DNA from: Fibrobacter sp. UBA4375
GTDB taxonomy: Bacteria; Fibrobacterota; Fibrobacteria; Fibrobacterales; Fibrobacteraceae
Direction of reading: 5' to 3'
Length of the DNA stretch: 22,047 nt
Assembly (NCBI GenBank): GCA_002391195.1
Contig: DGRZ01000047.1
Span: 586-22,632, forward strand
Shown here in pieces: positions 1 through 6,771 of this stretch. Under the pieces are notes generated by a model, which was not told where the DNA came from, made no database searches, and saw only the letters and a program-made list of their open reading frames with translations. The stretch's first letter is position 1. Each line of letters begins with the position of its first letter. Both the position numbers and the translations under genes were made by a program.

Positions 1-214
1 AGCGCACGTCGGCACCGAGGTCCACCAGCGTTTCAATCAAGATGGCAGTCTGCACCGTCATGTGGAGGCTACCCATAATACGGGCGCCTGCGAGCGGCTT
101 CTTGCCGGCGTATTCCTTGCGCAGCGCCATCAGGCCTGGCATTTCGGTTTCGGCGAGGTCGAGTTCCTTGCGGCCTTCCACTGCAAGGTTGATATCCTTA
201 ATTTTGTATTCCAT
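1..214 (-). CDS. ahcY: Adenosylhomocysteinase, N-terminal part (truncated by window edge)
   Basis: Only the first 71 codons lie in the window; the gene runs off the left edge. The translation begins MEYKIKDINLAVEGRKELD and continues with the segments EMPGLMALRKEYAGKKPLAG and GSLHMTVQTAILIETLVDLG, which are the highly conserved N-terminal substrate-binding motifs of S-adenosyl-L-homocysteine hydrolase. His51 (in SLHMT) matches the family's conserved active-site histidine. The enzyme reversibly hydrolyses S-adenosylhomocysteine to homocysteine and adenosine in the cytoplasm, removing the inhibitory product of methyltransferases. The ATG at 214-212 is preceded by AAGGA with a 6-base spacer on the minus strand. 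It is divergent from ksgA, itself a SAM-dependent methyltransferase, but shared regulation is not shown. Identity is very secure. Confidence 0.95.
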   Translation of the reverse strand, partial: MEYKIKDINLAVEGRKELDLAETEMPGLMALRKEYAGKKPLAGARIMGSLHMTVQTAILIETLVDLGADVR

Positions 215-235
215 AATTGTTCCTTTTGGCGCGGG

Positions 236-271
236 TTTTGCAACCATTCCAGGCACAGATTTTGCAACCAT
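236..271. repeat. Direct repeat in the ahcY leader
   Basis: The 12-mer TTTTGCAACCAT occurs at 236-247 and 260-271, with start-to-start spacing of 24 bases. On the minus strand it reads ATGGTTGCAAAA and falls inside the predicted untranslated leader of ahcY, 22 and 46 bases before the start codon. It does not match a SAH riboswitch that I can recognise. Confidence 0.5.
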
Positions 272-307
272 CATGGCGACTTATGCCTAAACCGCACCGA
301 TTTTGTT

Positions 308-333
308 TATGCATAAATATAGTTATATGCATA
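308..333. repeat. Paired TATGCATA palindromes flanking the ahcY -10 box
   Basis: TATGCATA occurs at 308-315 and again at 326-333, 18 bases apart, each copy its own reverse complement. The -10 hexamer (316-321) directly abuts the first copy and the second lies in the promoter spacer. This position suits an operator, but the region is AT-rich and no regulator is identified. Confidence 0.45.
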
Positions 334-344
334 CGAGACGTCAA
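316..344 (-). promoter_or_regulatory. Sigma70-like promoter of ahcY
   Basis: On the minus strand TTGACG (344-339) is separated by exactly 17 bases from TATATT (321-316). This is close to the consensus -35/-10 pair and predicts a start of transcription near 309, giving an ahcY leader of about 95 bases. Two copies of the palindrome TATGCATA immediately border the -10 box. Confidence 0.65.
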
Positions 345-380
345 ATAGTCTCCCACCCAAGACTCCATTTTTGAGTCCCG

Positions 381-430
381 CCTTACTAGACCCTAGATCC
401 TATCCCCTAGATTCTAACCCCTACCCCCTT
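381..430. repeat. Degenerate CCCTAGAT-CTA tandem repeat upstream of ksgA
   Basis: Units resembling CCCTAGATCCTAT and CCCCTAGATTCTAA follow one another with a period of about 14 bases, preceded by CCTTACTAGA and fading into a C/T-rich tract that runs to the ksgA start. The repeat replaces any recognisable Shine-Dalgarno sequence. In-frame translation of it is possible from a TTG at 371, but gives a proline/leucine-rich stretch unlike KsgA. Confidence 0.45.
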
Positions 431-448
431 TTTCCTATCTTTCCTCCC

Positions 449-1231
449 ATGGACAGAGCCCGCCGTCGCAAATTTGGCCAGAACTTTTTGGACGTCCCTA
501 CCGCAAAGCTGATTGCAGGGGACCTGCCGGTCAATGAAGGCGACTGCGTGCTGGAAATCGGCCCTGGGCACGGCGCCCTCACAGAGCACCTGCTGGACCG
601 TGCCGTGCAACTCACTGCCGTCGAAATCGACGAGCAGTGCGTCGAATTTTTGGAACAAAAATTCCAGGGCCGCGAAAACTTCCACATCCAGAACATCGAC
701 TTTCTGAAATTCGACCTGCAGGCTTTCTTGGACGCCCACGAAAAACCCTGGGTCACGGGGAACCTCCCCTACAATGTTTCTACCGCCATCATCGCAGGAC
801 TCATGCCCAAGCTGCACCTGACCAAAGGGTTCATGGGCATGGTCCAGCTGGAGGTAGCCGAACGCATCTGCGCCGCCCCCTGCAGCAGCAACTACGGGAG
901 CCTTTCCGTTTTGGTGTCCGCCTACGCCGACACCCAAATCCTCCGGAAAATCGGGCCCGAGCATTTTACACCCCGCCCCAACGTGGATAGCGCCACCATG
1001 CTGCTCACGCCCAAGGCCGATGCCCTGCAAGCCCCCGACGGATTCTTCGACTTTGTGCGGGCGGCCTTTACCCAAAAGCGCAAGACTCTCGCAAACTCCT
1101 TCGGTCGAGCTTACGACAAGAAGAAAATCCAGGAGGCTATCGAGCTCCTGGACTACCCCACCACGGTTCGCGCCGAAGAACTATCGCCTGCACAGTTCTT
1201 GGAATTTTACAAAATAATCGACAAAAAATAG
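449..1231 (+). CDS. ksgA: 16S rRNA (adenine(1518)-N(6)/adenine(1519)-N(6)) dimethyltransferase KsgA
   Basis: The 260-residue product dimethylates two adjacent adenines in the 3'-terminal hairpin of 16S rRNA, using SAM, during small-subunit assembly in the cytoplasm. Seen here: the N-terminal RRRKFGQNFLDVP motif (residues 5-17), the SAM-binding loop EIGPGHGALTEHLL (36-49), the acidic VEIDE at the end of strand 2 (58-62) and the catalytic NLPYNVST motif (105-112), followed by the usual C-terminal helical domain with PRPNVDSAT. The length is normal for the family. I chose the ATG at 449 because homology starts there; an upstream in-frame TTG at 371 would only add translated repeat sequence. No Shine-Dalgarno is visible, as the leader is C/T-rich. 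The gene is divergent from ahcY and converges with the GH5 gene at 1261. Confidence 0.93.
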   Translation: MDRARRRKFGQNFLDVPTAKLIAGDLPVNEGDCVLEIGPGHGALTEHLLDRAVQLTAVEIDEQCVEFLEQKFQGRENFHIQNIDFLKFDLQAFLDAHEKPWVTGNLPYNVSTAIIAGLMPKLHLTKGFMGMVQLEVAERICAAPCSSNYGSLSVLVSAYADTQILRKIGPEHFTPRPNVDSATMLLTPKADALQAPDGFFDFVRAAFTQKRKTLANSFGRAYDKKKIQEAIELLDYPTTVRAEELSPAQFLEFYKIIDKK

Positions 1232-1234
1232 AAA

Positions 1235-1252
1235 GGTCCGCACTTGCGGACC
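1235..1252 (-). terminator. Terminator between ksgA and the GH5 gene
   Basis: GGTCCGC (1235-1241) and GCGGACC (1246-1252) form a 7-bp stem with an ACTT loop. On the minus strand it is followed by TTTCTATTTTTT, so it ends the GH5 transcript. On the plus strand there is no good T-run, so its use for ksgA is less sure. Confidence 0.75.
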
Positions 1253-1260
1253 CTCAATCT

Positions 1261-3096
1261 CTACCGTAGCTGGATTTTCTTCGTTTCCGAAATTCCGGAA
1301 CCTTTCAATCGTACAACATAGACTCCTGGGCGCAATGCGCTCAAGTCTACCATTCCAGAACTTTGCACCAACTGACGCTTCATCAAAACACGCCCTTGAA
1401 CATCCAATACATTCAAAGAAACCGCAGAGTTAACTCCATTCAGCTCCAAGTTTTTACCTGATAGGTGAACAGAAATACGACTACTAGGAATTTCTTTTTT
1501 CCGAATTATGGACGGTTCTTCATCTTCTTGAGAGAATTCCTCTGGAATGAGCACAGTCCTTTCACCATTTTCACCGATCTCTAAAAGTCCAAAGGCCACA
1601 CTATCAGAGGATCCAAGCCCTCCGACAAACACATAATCAACGGCAACATTTCCATTCCATGAAACAGTCAAAACGGCACCTTCGTTCCGGGGGACAATTA
1701 TTAAGGACTTCTTTATTTCAAAAGAGGTCAATCCACCCGTGGACTTATATTCCACGGAATCCTTATATTTTCCATTTATAGAATAAGTAAAATATCCATC
1801 ATGATCTGCCGCCAGGCGAACCTGGAATCTATAATACCCTTTTTCATAAGGAGCTTCTTCAAGAGCATAAGTCAAAGACGATTCCTGGCCAACACTAACA
1901 GATTGACTAACCCTCTTGTTCGAGGCTTTTTCATAGTCCACTGTTTTTGCATTGTTTGAATCCAGATAATTCTCCGCCTCGATCATGTAGCCAAAAGTCC
2001 CAATTCCGGTCCGGACAAACTCGTATGTTGAAGCTCCGTCCAGTATTTTACAATCGATGTTTGACTTACTAAGGCCAACACTTTCTAGCGAACCACCCGC
2101 ATTAAGTGTTTTCATAAGATTGCGAACATATTTTCCGGATTGACTAATTTGGCCATCAGACCAGTTTCCACTAGTTCCCGCTCCAGATGTCAGGGCAGAG
2201 GAGGTTTCCCCCTTATCACTGATAGACCAGTTTGCCCAACCAACACCAACAGTTTCTACCCAGCTAAGCCACGTATCATTCATATCGCGATTGAAACTTC
2301 CGTTTCCGTCAGACTCCGAAGTTCCCCATTCTGTAATAAAAATCGGGAAATCGTTACATTTTCCTCTCAACAGATTATACCTGTAAGAAGCATGGCCAGG
2401 AGACGATGCATAGAAGTGCAAAGAATAGGCAATATTGGAATAGCCCGTTATTGGATCAGCCCTTGCCGCCTCAGTACCTGCGGAGTAGTTGGGCGTACCC
2501 ACAAAGATGATGCCATTCTTGTCATTGTTACGTATAGTCGCTATAACGGTCTTAGCGTAGTTCTTAATTGTCGTCCAGCTGATTTTCTGCCCACCACTTT
2601 GCGTATCTGTAGCCCCGTTACAGTTTTCGTACAAGGGTTCGTTGAACACCTCGTACATCACATGCTTATACCCTTTCTGGCTCACATATTGCGACACCTG
2701 AGAAAAGAAATTTGTAGCGCTGGAAACATCTTTATGAGCACAATGCGAATGGTTATCTATGATTATGTAAATGCCGCTATTGTTTGTATAATCGATCATA
2801 TTTTTGGCAAGATTGACATTGAAATCAGCAATAGCAGCACGAACCAGGTTCGCTCCCCAGCCAGTACCGCTAGTCCCAGCCAAAGTGCTCACCACACCAG
2901 AGTTATAAAACCGGTCGAACCCCCATATATCCCAGAACATACTCATTCCGCGAAGGATATAGGGGTTCCCATTCTTGTCAACAACATCAAAACCAGATAT
3001 GCTTAGCTGCCCATGCTCACTAACCGGAGTCGCCCAAACGCCTACAGAAGCAAGCGTAGCTATAGCCACTATTTTCTTTATCAACCCAATCATCAT
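1261..3096 (-). CDS. Secreted GH5 endoglucanase with CBM-like domain and C-terminal sorting tail
   Basis: A predicted endo-beta-1,4-glucanase of 611 residues, secreted. Order of parts: signal peptide (1 to about 22, ending GVWA), GH5 catalytic domain (about 28-330), a beta-sandwich segment opening IEAENYLDSN (about 370-494) that resembles CBM6/CBM35-type modules, an acidic linker (EEFSQEDEEP), and a tail (about 541-611) with LDVQGRVL and LRPGVYVVRLKG that resembles type IX secretion sorting domains. The acid/base is E153 in EVFNEP, the nucleophile E256 in ITEWGTSESDGNG, with His227 in SLHFY; subfamily 2 of GH5 fits best. The start is uncertain: ATG at 3096 gives a good signal peptide, and an in-frame TTG lies 12 bases upstream. 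Neither has a clear Shine-Dalgarno. It starts 15 bases after the GH8 gene, so the two are probably co-transcribed and the GH5 gene may rely on translational coupling. Confidence 0.88.
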   Translation of the reverse strand: MMIGLIKKIVAIATLASVGVWATPVSEHGQLSISGFDVVDKNGNPYILRGMSMFWDIWGFDRFYNSGVVSTLAGTSGTGWGANLVRAAIADFNVNLAKNMIDYTNNSGIYIIIDNHSHCAHKDVSSATNFFSQVSQYVSQKGYKHVMYEVFNEPLYENCNGATDTQSGGQKISWTTIKNYAKTVIATIRNNDKNGIIFVGTPNYSAGTEAARADPITGYSNIAYSLHFYASSPGHASYRYNLLRGKCNDFPIFITEWGTSESDGNGSFNRDMNDTWLSWVETVGVGWANWSISDKGETSSALTSGAGTSGNWSDGQISQSGKYVRNLMKTLNAGGSLESVGLSKSNIDCKILDGASTYEFVRTGIGTFGYMIEAENYLDSNNAKTVDYEKASNKRVSQSVSVGQESSLTYALEEAPYEKGYYRFQVRLAADHDGYFTYSINGKYKDSVEYKSTGGLTSFEIKKSLIIVPRNEGAVLTVSWNGNVAVDYVFVGGLGSSDSVAFGLLEIGENGERTVLIPEEFSQEDEEPSIIRKKEIPSSRISVHLSGKNLELNGVNSAVSLNVLDVQGRVLMKRQLVQSSGMVDLSALRPGVYVVRLKGSGISETKKIQLR

Positions 3097-3111
3097 AAGC
3101 AATTTCAATAA

Positions 3112-4425
3112 TTAATAATTGAATTCTTTCTTAAAGTAACCATTCAAGTATAGAGCATCAAGCATCTGCAAGGTCGGCTCAAAATAATTCGCCGTCGTAA
3201 AAGCCGTGGTCACAACAACATCGTTACAGGCAGCAACACTTGCCGCATAATCCGGATTAACCGTCCAAACAGCGCAGAATGCGCCTCTAAAGTGAGCACC
3301 ACCGAGCCCAGTAGAAGGCTGATCACCCGTATAAATGTAACGGCTAAGCACCTGCTTGATATCGCCACCCGTTTTTTCGTAAATATACTGAGCCGCCTTA
3401 GAAGCCAACGCCTTGGTACTCTCGTCACCATACCAATCGTAATCCCAAATCAAACGCAGGGGGATACGCACACCTTCAAGACCAAAATAATTATTCAGTT
3501 TTCCTGTAGAGGAATTGTTACCTGGATCTATTGGAGATCCATTGGCATCACTCCAATCGGGCCATAAGCCATAGCCAGCATCCTGAACCTTTTTCATATA
3601 AGCCAGTGTCGCATCTTTTACCTCATTCCACTGAGCGGTGCGCTCCGTGTCATACTTGGCCAGTAATCTCAAAGCAACCAACGAGAAATAGCTGATATTA
3701 TAACAATAACCATCATTCATGTGCTTTCCGTCATTACCCGGCATAAGCAAGTGAGTCTCCGAATTTACTTCCGTATTGTAAATGGATGCCGCAACTTTTA
3801 GAGCGTAGTCCTTATACTCCGCATTTCCTGTTTTGCCATAAGCCATAAGCAAAGCAGTGACAACATCCAAATCGGCATCCGTTGCGGAACCGCCATTAGC
3901 AGCCAAAGTAAAACCGCCATTAAACTTGTCCCCTTTGATGTTCCACCGCATAAAATACATGCCACTGGCTTCACTCACTGGATATGCCTTATAGTACTTG
4001 AAAAGCCTATCAAATTTATCCATATCATTCATAAAGTAAGTGATGAGCATACCATATCCGATACCCTCGGACACAGTGTTTAAGGGATTATCAAATTTAA
4101 TACGAGCGGCGCCGGTTATCTTTGACATGTATAAGTCGCCAAGGTCTCCTGGAGACGTGATTTCCTCTTCAGCAGTTACATAGAACCTGCTAATCCAATT
4201 AGCATACATGGCTTCCACAGCAGCCGTATTCGGAGCAGGACGTGCCGCATAATAGGTTGCGTTCGCAGCATCTGGAGTCGTCGAAGAACCCGAGTTATCG
4301 CCAGGCGTTGTTTCGCCTCCTTCATTTGTACCAGAACCAGGAGTCACAGGTGCAGTGTCATCGGAAGAGCATGCCATAAACAAGGCGACAGACAAGCCCA
4401 TCAGGGGCAAAAGAAAACGCTTCAT
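3112..4425 (-). CDS. GH8 glycoside hydrolase, lipoprotein (endoglucanase or xylanase type)
   Basis: A 437-residue predicted lipoprotein. The start at 4425 is set by GAGG eight bases upstream and by the lipobox LFMAC (Cys19); the frame is open further upstream but lacks these. A Gly/Ser/Thr-rich linker (about 24-55) precedes an (alpha/alpha)6-barrel-type GH8 domain (about 56-437). Seen motifs: NTVSEGIGYGM with the general acid E120, the family signature ATDADLDVVTALLMAYG (181-197), and FGLEGVRIPLRLIWDYDWYG (314-333). In the last motif many GH8 members have Asp where this protein has Glu317, so the base residue and substrate need care: cellulose, beta-glucan and xylan are all possible. The acidic CSSDD after the lipid cysteine suggests surface display. 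Upstream is a 165-base gap holding a terminator; downstream is the GH5 gene. Confidence 0.87.
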   Translation of the reverse strand: MKRFLLPLMGLSVALFMACSSDDTAPVTPGSGTNEGGETTPGDNSGSSTTPDAANATYYAARPAPNTAAVEAMYANWISRFYVTAEEEITSPGDLGDLYMSKITGAARIKFDNPLNTVSEGIGYGMLITYFMNDMDKFDRLFKYYKAYPVSEASGMYFMRWNIKGDKFNGGFTLAANGGSATDADLDVVTALLMAYGKTGNAEYKDYALKVAASIYNTEVNSETHLLMPGNDGKHMNDGYCYNISYFSLVALRLLAKYDTERTAQWNEVKDATLAYMKKVQDAGYGLWPDWSDANGSPIDPGNNSSTGKLNNYFGLEGVRIPLRLIWDYDWYGDESTKALASKAAQYIYEKTGGDIKQVLSRYIYTGDQPSTGLGGAHFRGAFCAVWTVNPDYAASVAACNDVVVTTAFTTANYFEPTLQMLDALYLNGYFKKEFNY

Positions 4426-4521
4426 ACATAAGCCTCTATTTTTTATAGTTTCTGTCTTTAATTTATAAAAAAATAAGCAAAACAGGTTGTAAAATCCTAT
4501 TTGCAAGCAATTTAACACATC

Positions 4522-4529
4522 TCACGTGA
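4522..4529. promoter_or_regulatory. TCACGTGA palindrome upstream of the GH8 gene
   Basis: A perfect 8-bp palindrome about 97 bases before the GH8 start codon, just downstream (in minus-strand sense) of the preceding gene's terminator. It could be an operator for the GH8-GH5 unit, but a palindrome this short may also occur by chance. Confidence 0.2.
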
Positions 4530-4545
4530 CCCAAAACACAAAGAA

Positions 4546-4566
4546 CCTCCGCGTATCACGCGGAGG
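4546..4566 (-). terminator. Rho-independent terminator after the secreted jelly-roll gene
   Basis: CCTCCGCGT (4546-4554) and ACGCGGAGG (4558-4566) form a perfect 9-bp stem with a 3-base loop, extended by partial AAGA/TCTT pairing. On the minus strand it is followed by TTCTTTGTGTTTT. It separates the gene ending at 4591 from the GH8-GH5 unit. Confidence 0.85.
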
Positions 4567-4590
4567 CTCTTTAGAAGCTTAATCGCCCTA

Positions 4591-5595
4591 TTACTTGACG
4601 AGGATCTTCTGGTTCATGTTGACAGACTTGCCAGCAACGCGAACCATGTAGACACCAGCGTTCAAGCTAGACAGGTTGATAGAAGAGGACACAACGCCGC
4701 TCTTGACAACCTGACCCTGGAGGCTCACGATTTCGTAGGTGGCAGCAGAGTTGATGCCACTGAAAGAAAGGGTGCGACCAGAAAGGGTAGCCTTGGCAGA
4801 AGAAGCTGCAACAGCATGGATAGCGCTAGGAGTTCCGGAACCGCCCGCGCCGCAACCATCTTCGGCGTAACCGACTTCACTAATGGTCAGCGTACCCTTC
4901 TCTTCGGCTGCAGCAGAGTTCTTGATACGAACCTTCAAGGAATGCAGGTTAGCCTTGACTTCATCAAGAGTCTTCGGAGTACCCCAGTTACCACCGTTTG
5001 CGAACTTGTCCCAAGTCAAATTGGCGGTACCACCGGTTGCAGGCGGAATCTTGGCATCCCAGGTATTCCAGCCAGCAAGCTCATCATCGGGTCCCTGGCT
5101 CAATTCAACGCTAAGCGGGTTAGCACCAGTCCAGGAATAGGCCAAGCAGAAACCAGTCTTGTCAGCAACACTGACAGACTCGGTATCTTTCTTGCCATAG
5201 TTGAAGCCGATACCAGCCACAGCCGGAGCCGATTCGGAACCACCAGCAGCAGAAATCGTCACAACCAGGCCAACACCTTCTTGAAGGTTGCCACCGGGAA
5301 GGATAGAACCATCGGTTTCGTCGGTTGTTTCAATCTTGTAGGTGCCATCAGGGTTGGTTCCGATGGGGGAGAAGCTATAGGTCTGACCATCCTTGGTATC
5401 GCCAGTATAGGCAAACCACCATCCACCGGTGCTCTGGTAGCAAGCATTCTTAGCATCCTGATCAGCAGCAGACGCCATACAAGAAACGGCACCCGGCACC
5501 TGGACCTGGTATGCATCAACCGTCATGTTCCAAAGGGAACCTGTGGCAAGGGATGCAGAAGCGGCCGCAAGGCCGAAAATTGCAAGGTTTTTCAT
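4591..5595 (-). CDS. Secreted beta-sandwich (carbohydrate-binding-like) protein with sorting tail
   Basis: A 334-residue secreted protein with no recognised catalytic domain. A signal peptide (about 1-20, MKNLAIFGLAAASASLATG) is followed by a large beta-rich region (about 23-246), then a Gly/Ser hinge and a tail (about 262-334) with SLQGQVVKSG and LNAGVYMVRVAGK, similar to type IX secretion sorting domains. The central region has spaced aromatic residues (WWFAY, AYSW, WNTWD, WDKFANGGNWG) and ends LHSLKVRIKN...LTISEVGYAE. This layout is reminiscent of jelly-roll modules such as CBM11/CBM30; that is an inference. The start is supported by GAGAG just upstream. It sits between the beta-barrel operon and the GH8-GH5 unit, with a weak terminator before it and a strong one after it, so it may be made separately and in quantity. 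A substrate-adhesion or scaffold role is plausible but not shown. Confidence 0.7.
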   Translation of the reverse strand: MKNLAIFGLAAASASLATGSLWNMTVDAYQVQVPGAVSCMASAADQDAKNACYQSTGGWWFAYTGDTKDGQTYSFSPIGTNPDGTYKIETTDETDGSILPGGNLQEGVGLVVTISAAGGSESAPAVAGIGFNYGKKDTESVSVADKTGFCLAYSWTGANPLSVELSQGPDDELAGWNTWDAKIPPATGGTANLTWDKFANGGNWGTPKTLDEVKANLHSLKVRIKNSAAAEEKGTLTISEVGYAEDGCGAGGSGTPSAIHAVAASSAKATLSGRTLSFSGINSAATYEIVSLQGQVVKSGVVSSSINLSSLNAGVYMVRVAGKSVNMNQKILVK

Positions 5596-5684
5596 ATTTC
5601 TCTCTCTTTTTAAGGTTTATGATGTTAAAATATATCTTTTTTTTGAAAAAGGGAAAGGTTTTTCAGTTTTATTTTTGTTTTTTT

Positions 5685-5708
5685 ACAAAAAAGTGCTGAA
5701 AACCACTT
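5685..5708 (-). terminator. Weak terminator-like hairpin after the GH18-like gene
   Basis: AAGTG (5691-5695) and CACTT (5704-5708) pair across an 8-base loop, overlapping the stop codon of the GH18-like gene. On the minus strand the stem runs into TTTTG. The stem is short, so partial read-through into the gene at 5595 is likely. Confidence 0.4.
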
Positions 5709-6760
5709 TACTTTTTCTTTTTCTTGGGTTGATAATCAATATCAGGCCTCAAAATCTGGCCAACTGTCACCAAAAGCGACACAATGGGTTCCTTGTGGTC
5801 TCCCGAAATATCGTACATGGCAACACCGCCAAATCCATTTTCCTTGACAAAGGTAGCCATAGCTTTCATGGACGGAATCCCATTAAACACTATCGTTTCT
5901 GTTGCACTTACAGCAACTTCACTCAAGGAAGCCTCGTCGAAAGAAATTTTGTAGTCTGGGGTGTCAAAGGCAGTCATTAGATCCTTATATTGTAGATATC
6001 CTTCGTTGCCACTACCCACACCCTCATGTGAAGATCCCAAACCTGTAGCCTTGTAAAAAGATTTGCCGTACATAGGGACAACAGGAATAATCTTTTCGGA
6101 GGCCAACTTAGAGGAATACGTCTTCAACACATCTTTAGCCTTTGCGAAATTAGAATTAGGGACCACTTTTTCCTCTTCGGCACTAGCCTGATCCGTGAAG
6201 GACACCATAAGGCCAGTCAGCTGAGAAAGGGCCTCAGCTGGGTATGCCGAAACAGCCTCTTCTGAGCCCACCGCAGAGGCGTAGACATTAAGCCCAGCAT
6301 TGGTCAAAGACACCACTAGCTTTCCCCAAGCCTTGTATTCTGAATCCTCCGACGGAATCCAATCCAACTCAACACCTTTAAGTCCGGAAGCTTCTGCAAA
6401 CGACTTGACTGTTTCAGTCAATTTCGAACAGGCCTCATCGCTAGAAGCAACGGCTTTCATGGATTCCTCGTTGCCGGCACCACCGACAATGGCAATTACC
6501 CCGACCTTGTTTTGCTTTGCCAGCTCCAACAACTTCTTAAAATTCGGTTCGTCGGATTCGTCTGCGTTGGTGAGGCTGGAACCATCTTCACTAGGGACAA
6601 AATAACCGTAATGAATGTCGGTCAAAAAACTATACCTAACATCTGTTGGAGTAAATTGAGAATACTGCAACCAGTTGGGATAATAGGCATCTACCCGAAA
6701 CTCGGCTGCCAAAAGAATCGTGGCCGAGAACAACAATATCGCATAAACCTTGTTCAACAT
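5708..6760 (-). CDS. GH18-like secreted protein, probably catalytically inactive
   Basis: A 350-residue secreted protein with the general plan of a GH18 (chitinase-like) TIM barrel. Signal peptide about 1-19 (SATILLAA). The region FRVDAYYPNW (21-30) matches the first strand, VGVIAIVGGAG (86-96) the second, LKGVELDWIPSED (127-139) the catalytic strand, and GFGGVAMYDISGD (309-321) the last strand, where active enzymes end GGxMxWxxxxD. In active GH18 enzymes strand 4 reads DGxDxDxE; here it is K-G-V-E-L-D-W-I, so the proton-donor glutamate is Ile135 and the leading aspartate is Lys128. I infer a binding protein rather than an enzyme. The C-terminus ends in five lysines and carries no sorting tail. 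The ATG follows GGTGG closely. It is the last gene of the tight run, 11 bases after the lipoprotein gene. Confidence 0.7.
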   Translation of the reverse strand: MLNKVYAILLFSATILLAAEFRVDAYYPNWLQYSQFTPTDVRYSFLTDIHYGYFVPSEDGSSLTNADESDEPNFKKLLELAKQNKVGVIAIVGGAGNEESMKAVASSDEACSKLTETVKSFAEASGLKGVELDWIPSEDSEYKAWGKLVVSLTNAGLNVYASAVGSEEAVSAYPAEALSQLTGLMVSFTDQASAEEEKVVPNSNFAKAKDVLKTYSSKLASEKIIPVVPMYGKSFYKATGLGSSHEGVGSGNEGYLQYKDLMTAFDTPDYKISFDEASLSEVAVSATETIVFNGIPSMKAMATFVKENGFGGVAMYDISGDHKEPIVSLLVTVGQILRPDIDYQPKKKKK

Positions 6761-6771
6761 CTTTCACCACC

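Noticed and set aside
215..310. SAH or SAM riboswitch in the ahcY leader
   Set aside because: The leader is only about 95 bases and I could not find the conserved core or helices of known SAH/SAM classes; kept only as an unexplained repeat-bearing leader.
361..377. GACTC/GAGTC hairpin between ahcY and ksgA
   Set aside because: Only a 5-bp stem with a 7-base loop and no T-run, placed between divergent genes where no terminator is expected.
371..448. N-terminal extension of KsgA from the TTG at 371
   Set aside because: The 26 extra residues are translated repeat sequence without similarity to KsgA, whose homology starts at the ATG at 449.
407..1075. Minus-strand open frame of 222 codons across ksgA
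   Set aside because: Antisense shadow of a high-GC gene; the KsgA motifs on the plus strand are unambiguous.
2140..3006. Long open frame (288 codons) on the plus strand inside the GH5 gene
   Set aside because: It is antisense to a well-supported GH5 enzyme with both catalytic Glu residues; its translation has no recognisable domain and no ribosome-binding site.
3097..3118. Near-palindromic AT tract between the GH8 and GH5 genes
   Set aside because: The symmetry is imperfect and the tract is almost pure A/T; no convincing operator or terminator.
4816..5613. Plus-strand open frame of 265 codons opposite the secreted jelly-roll gene
   Set aside because: Shadow frame. The minus-strand gene has signal peptide, sorting tail, ribosome-binding site and terminator; the opposite translation is low-complexity Ser/Thr/Arg-rich.
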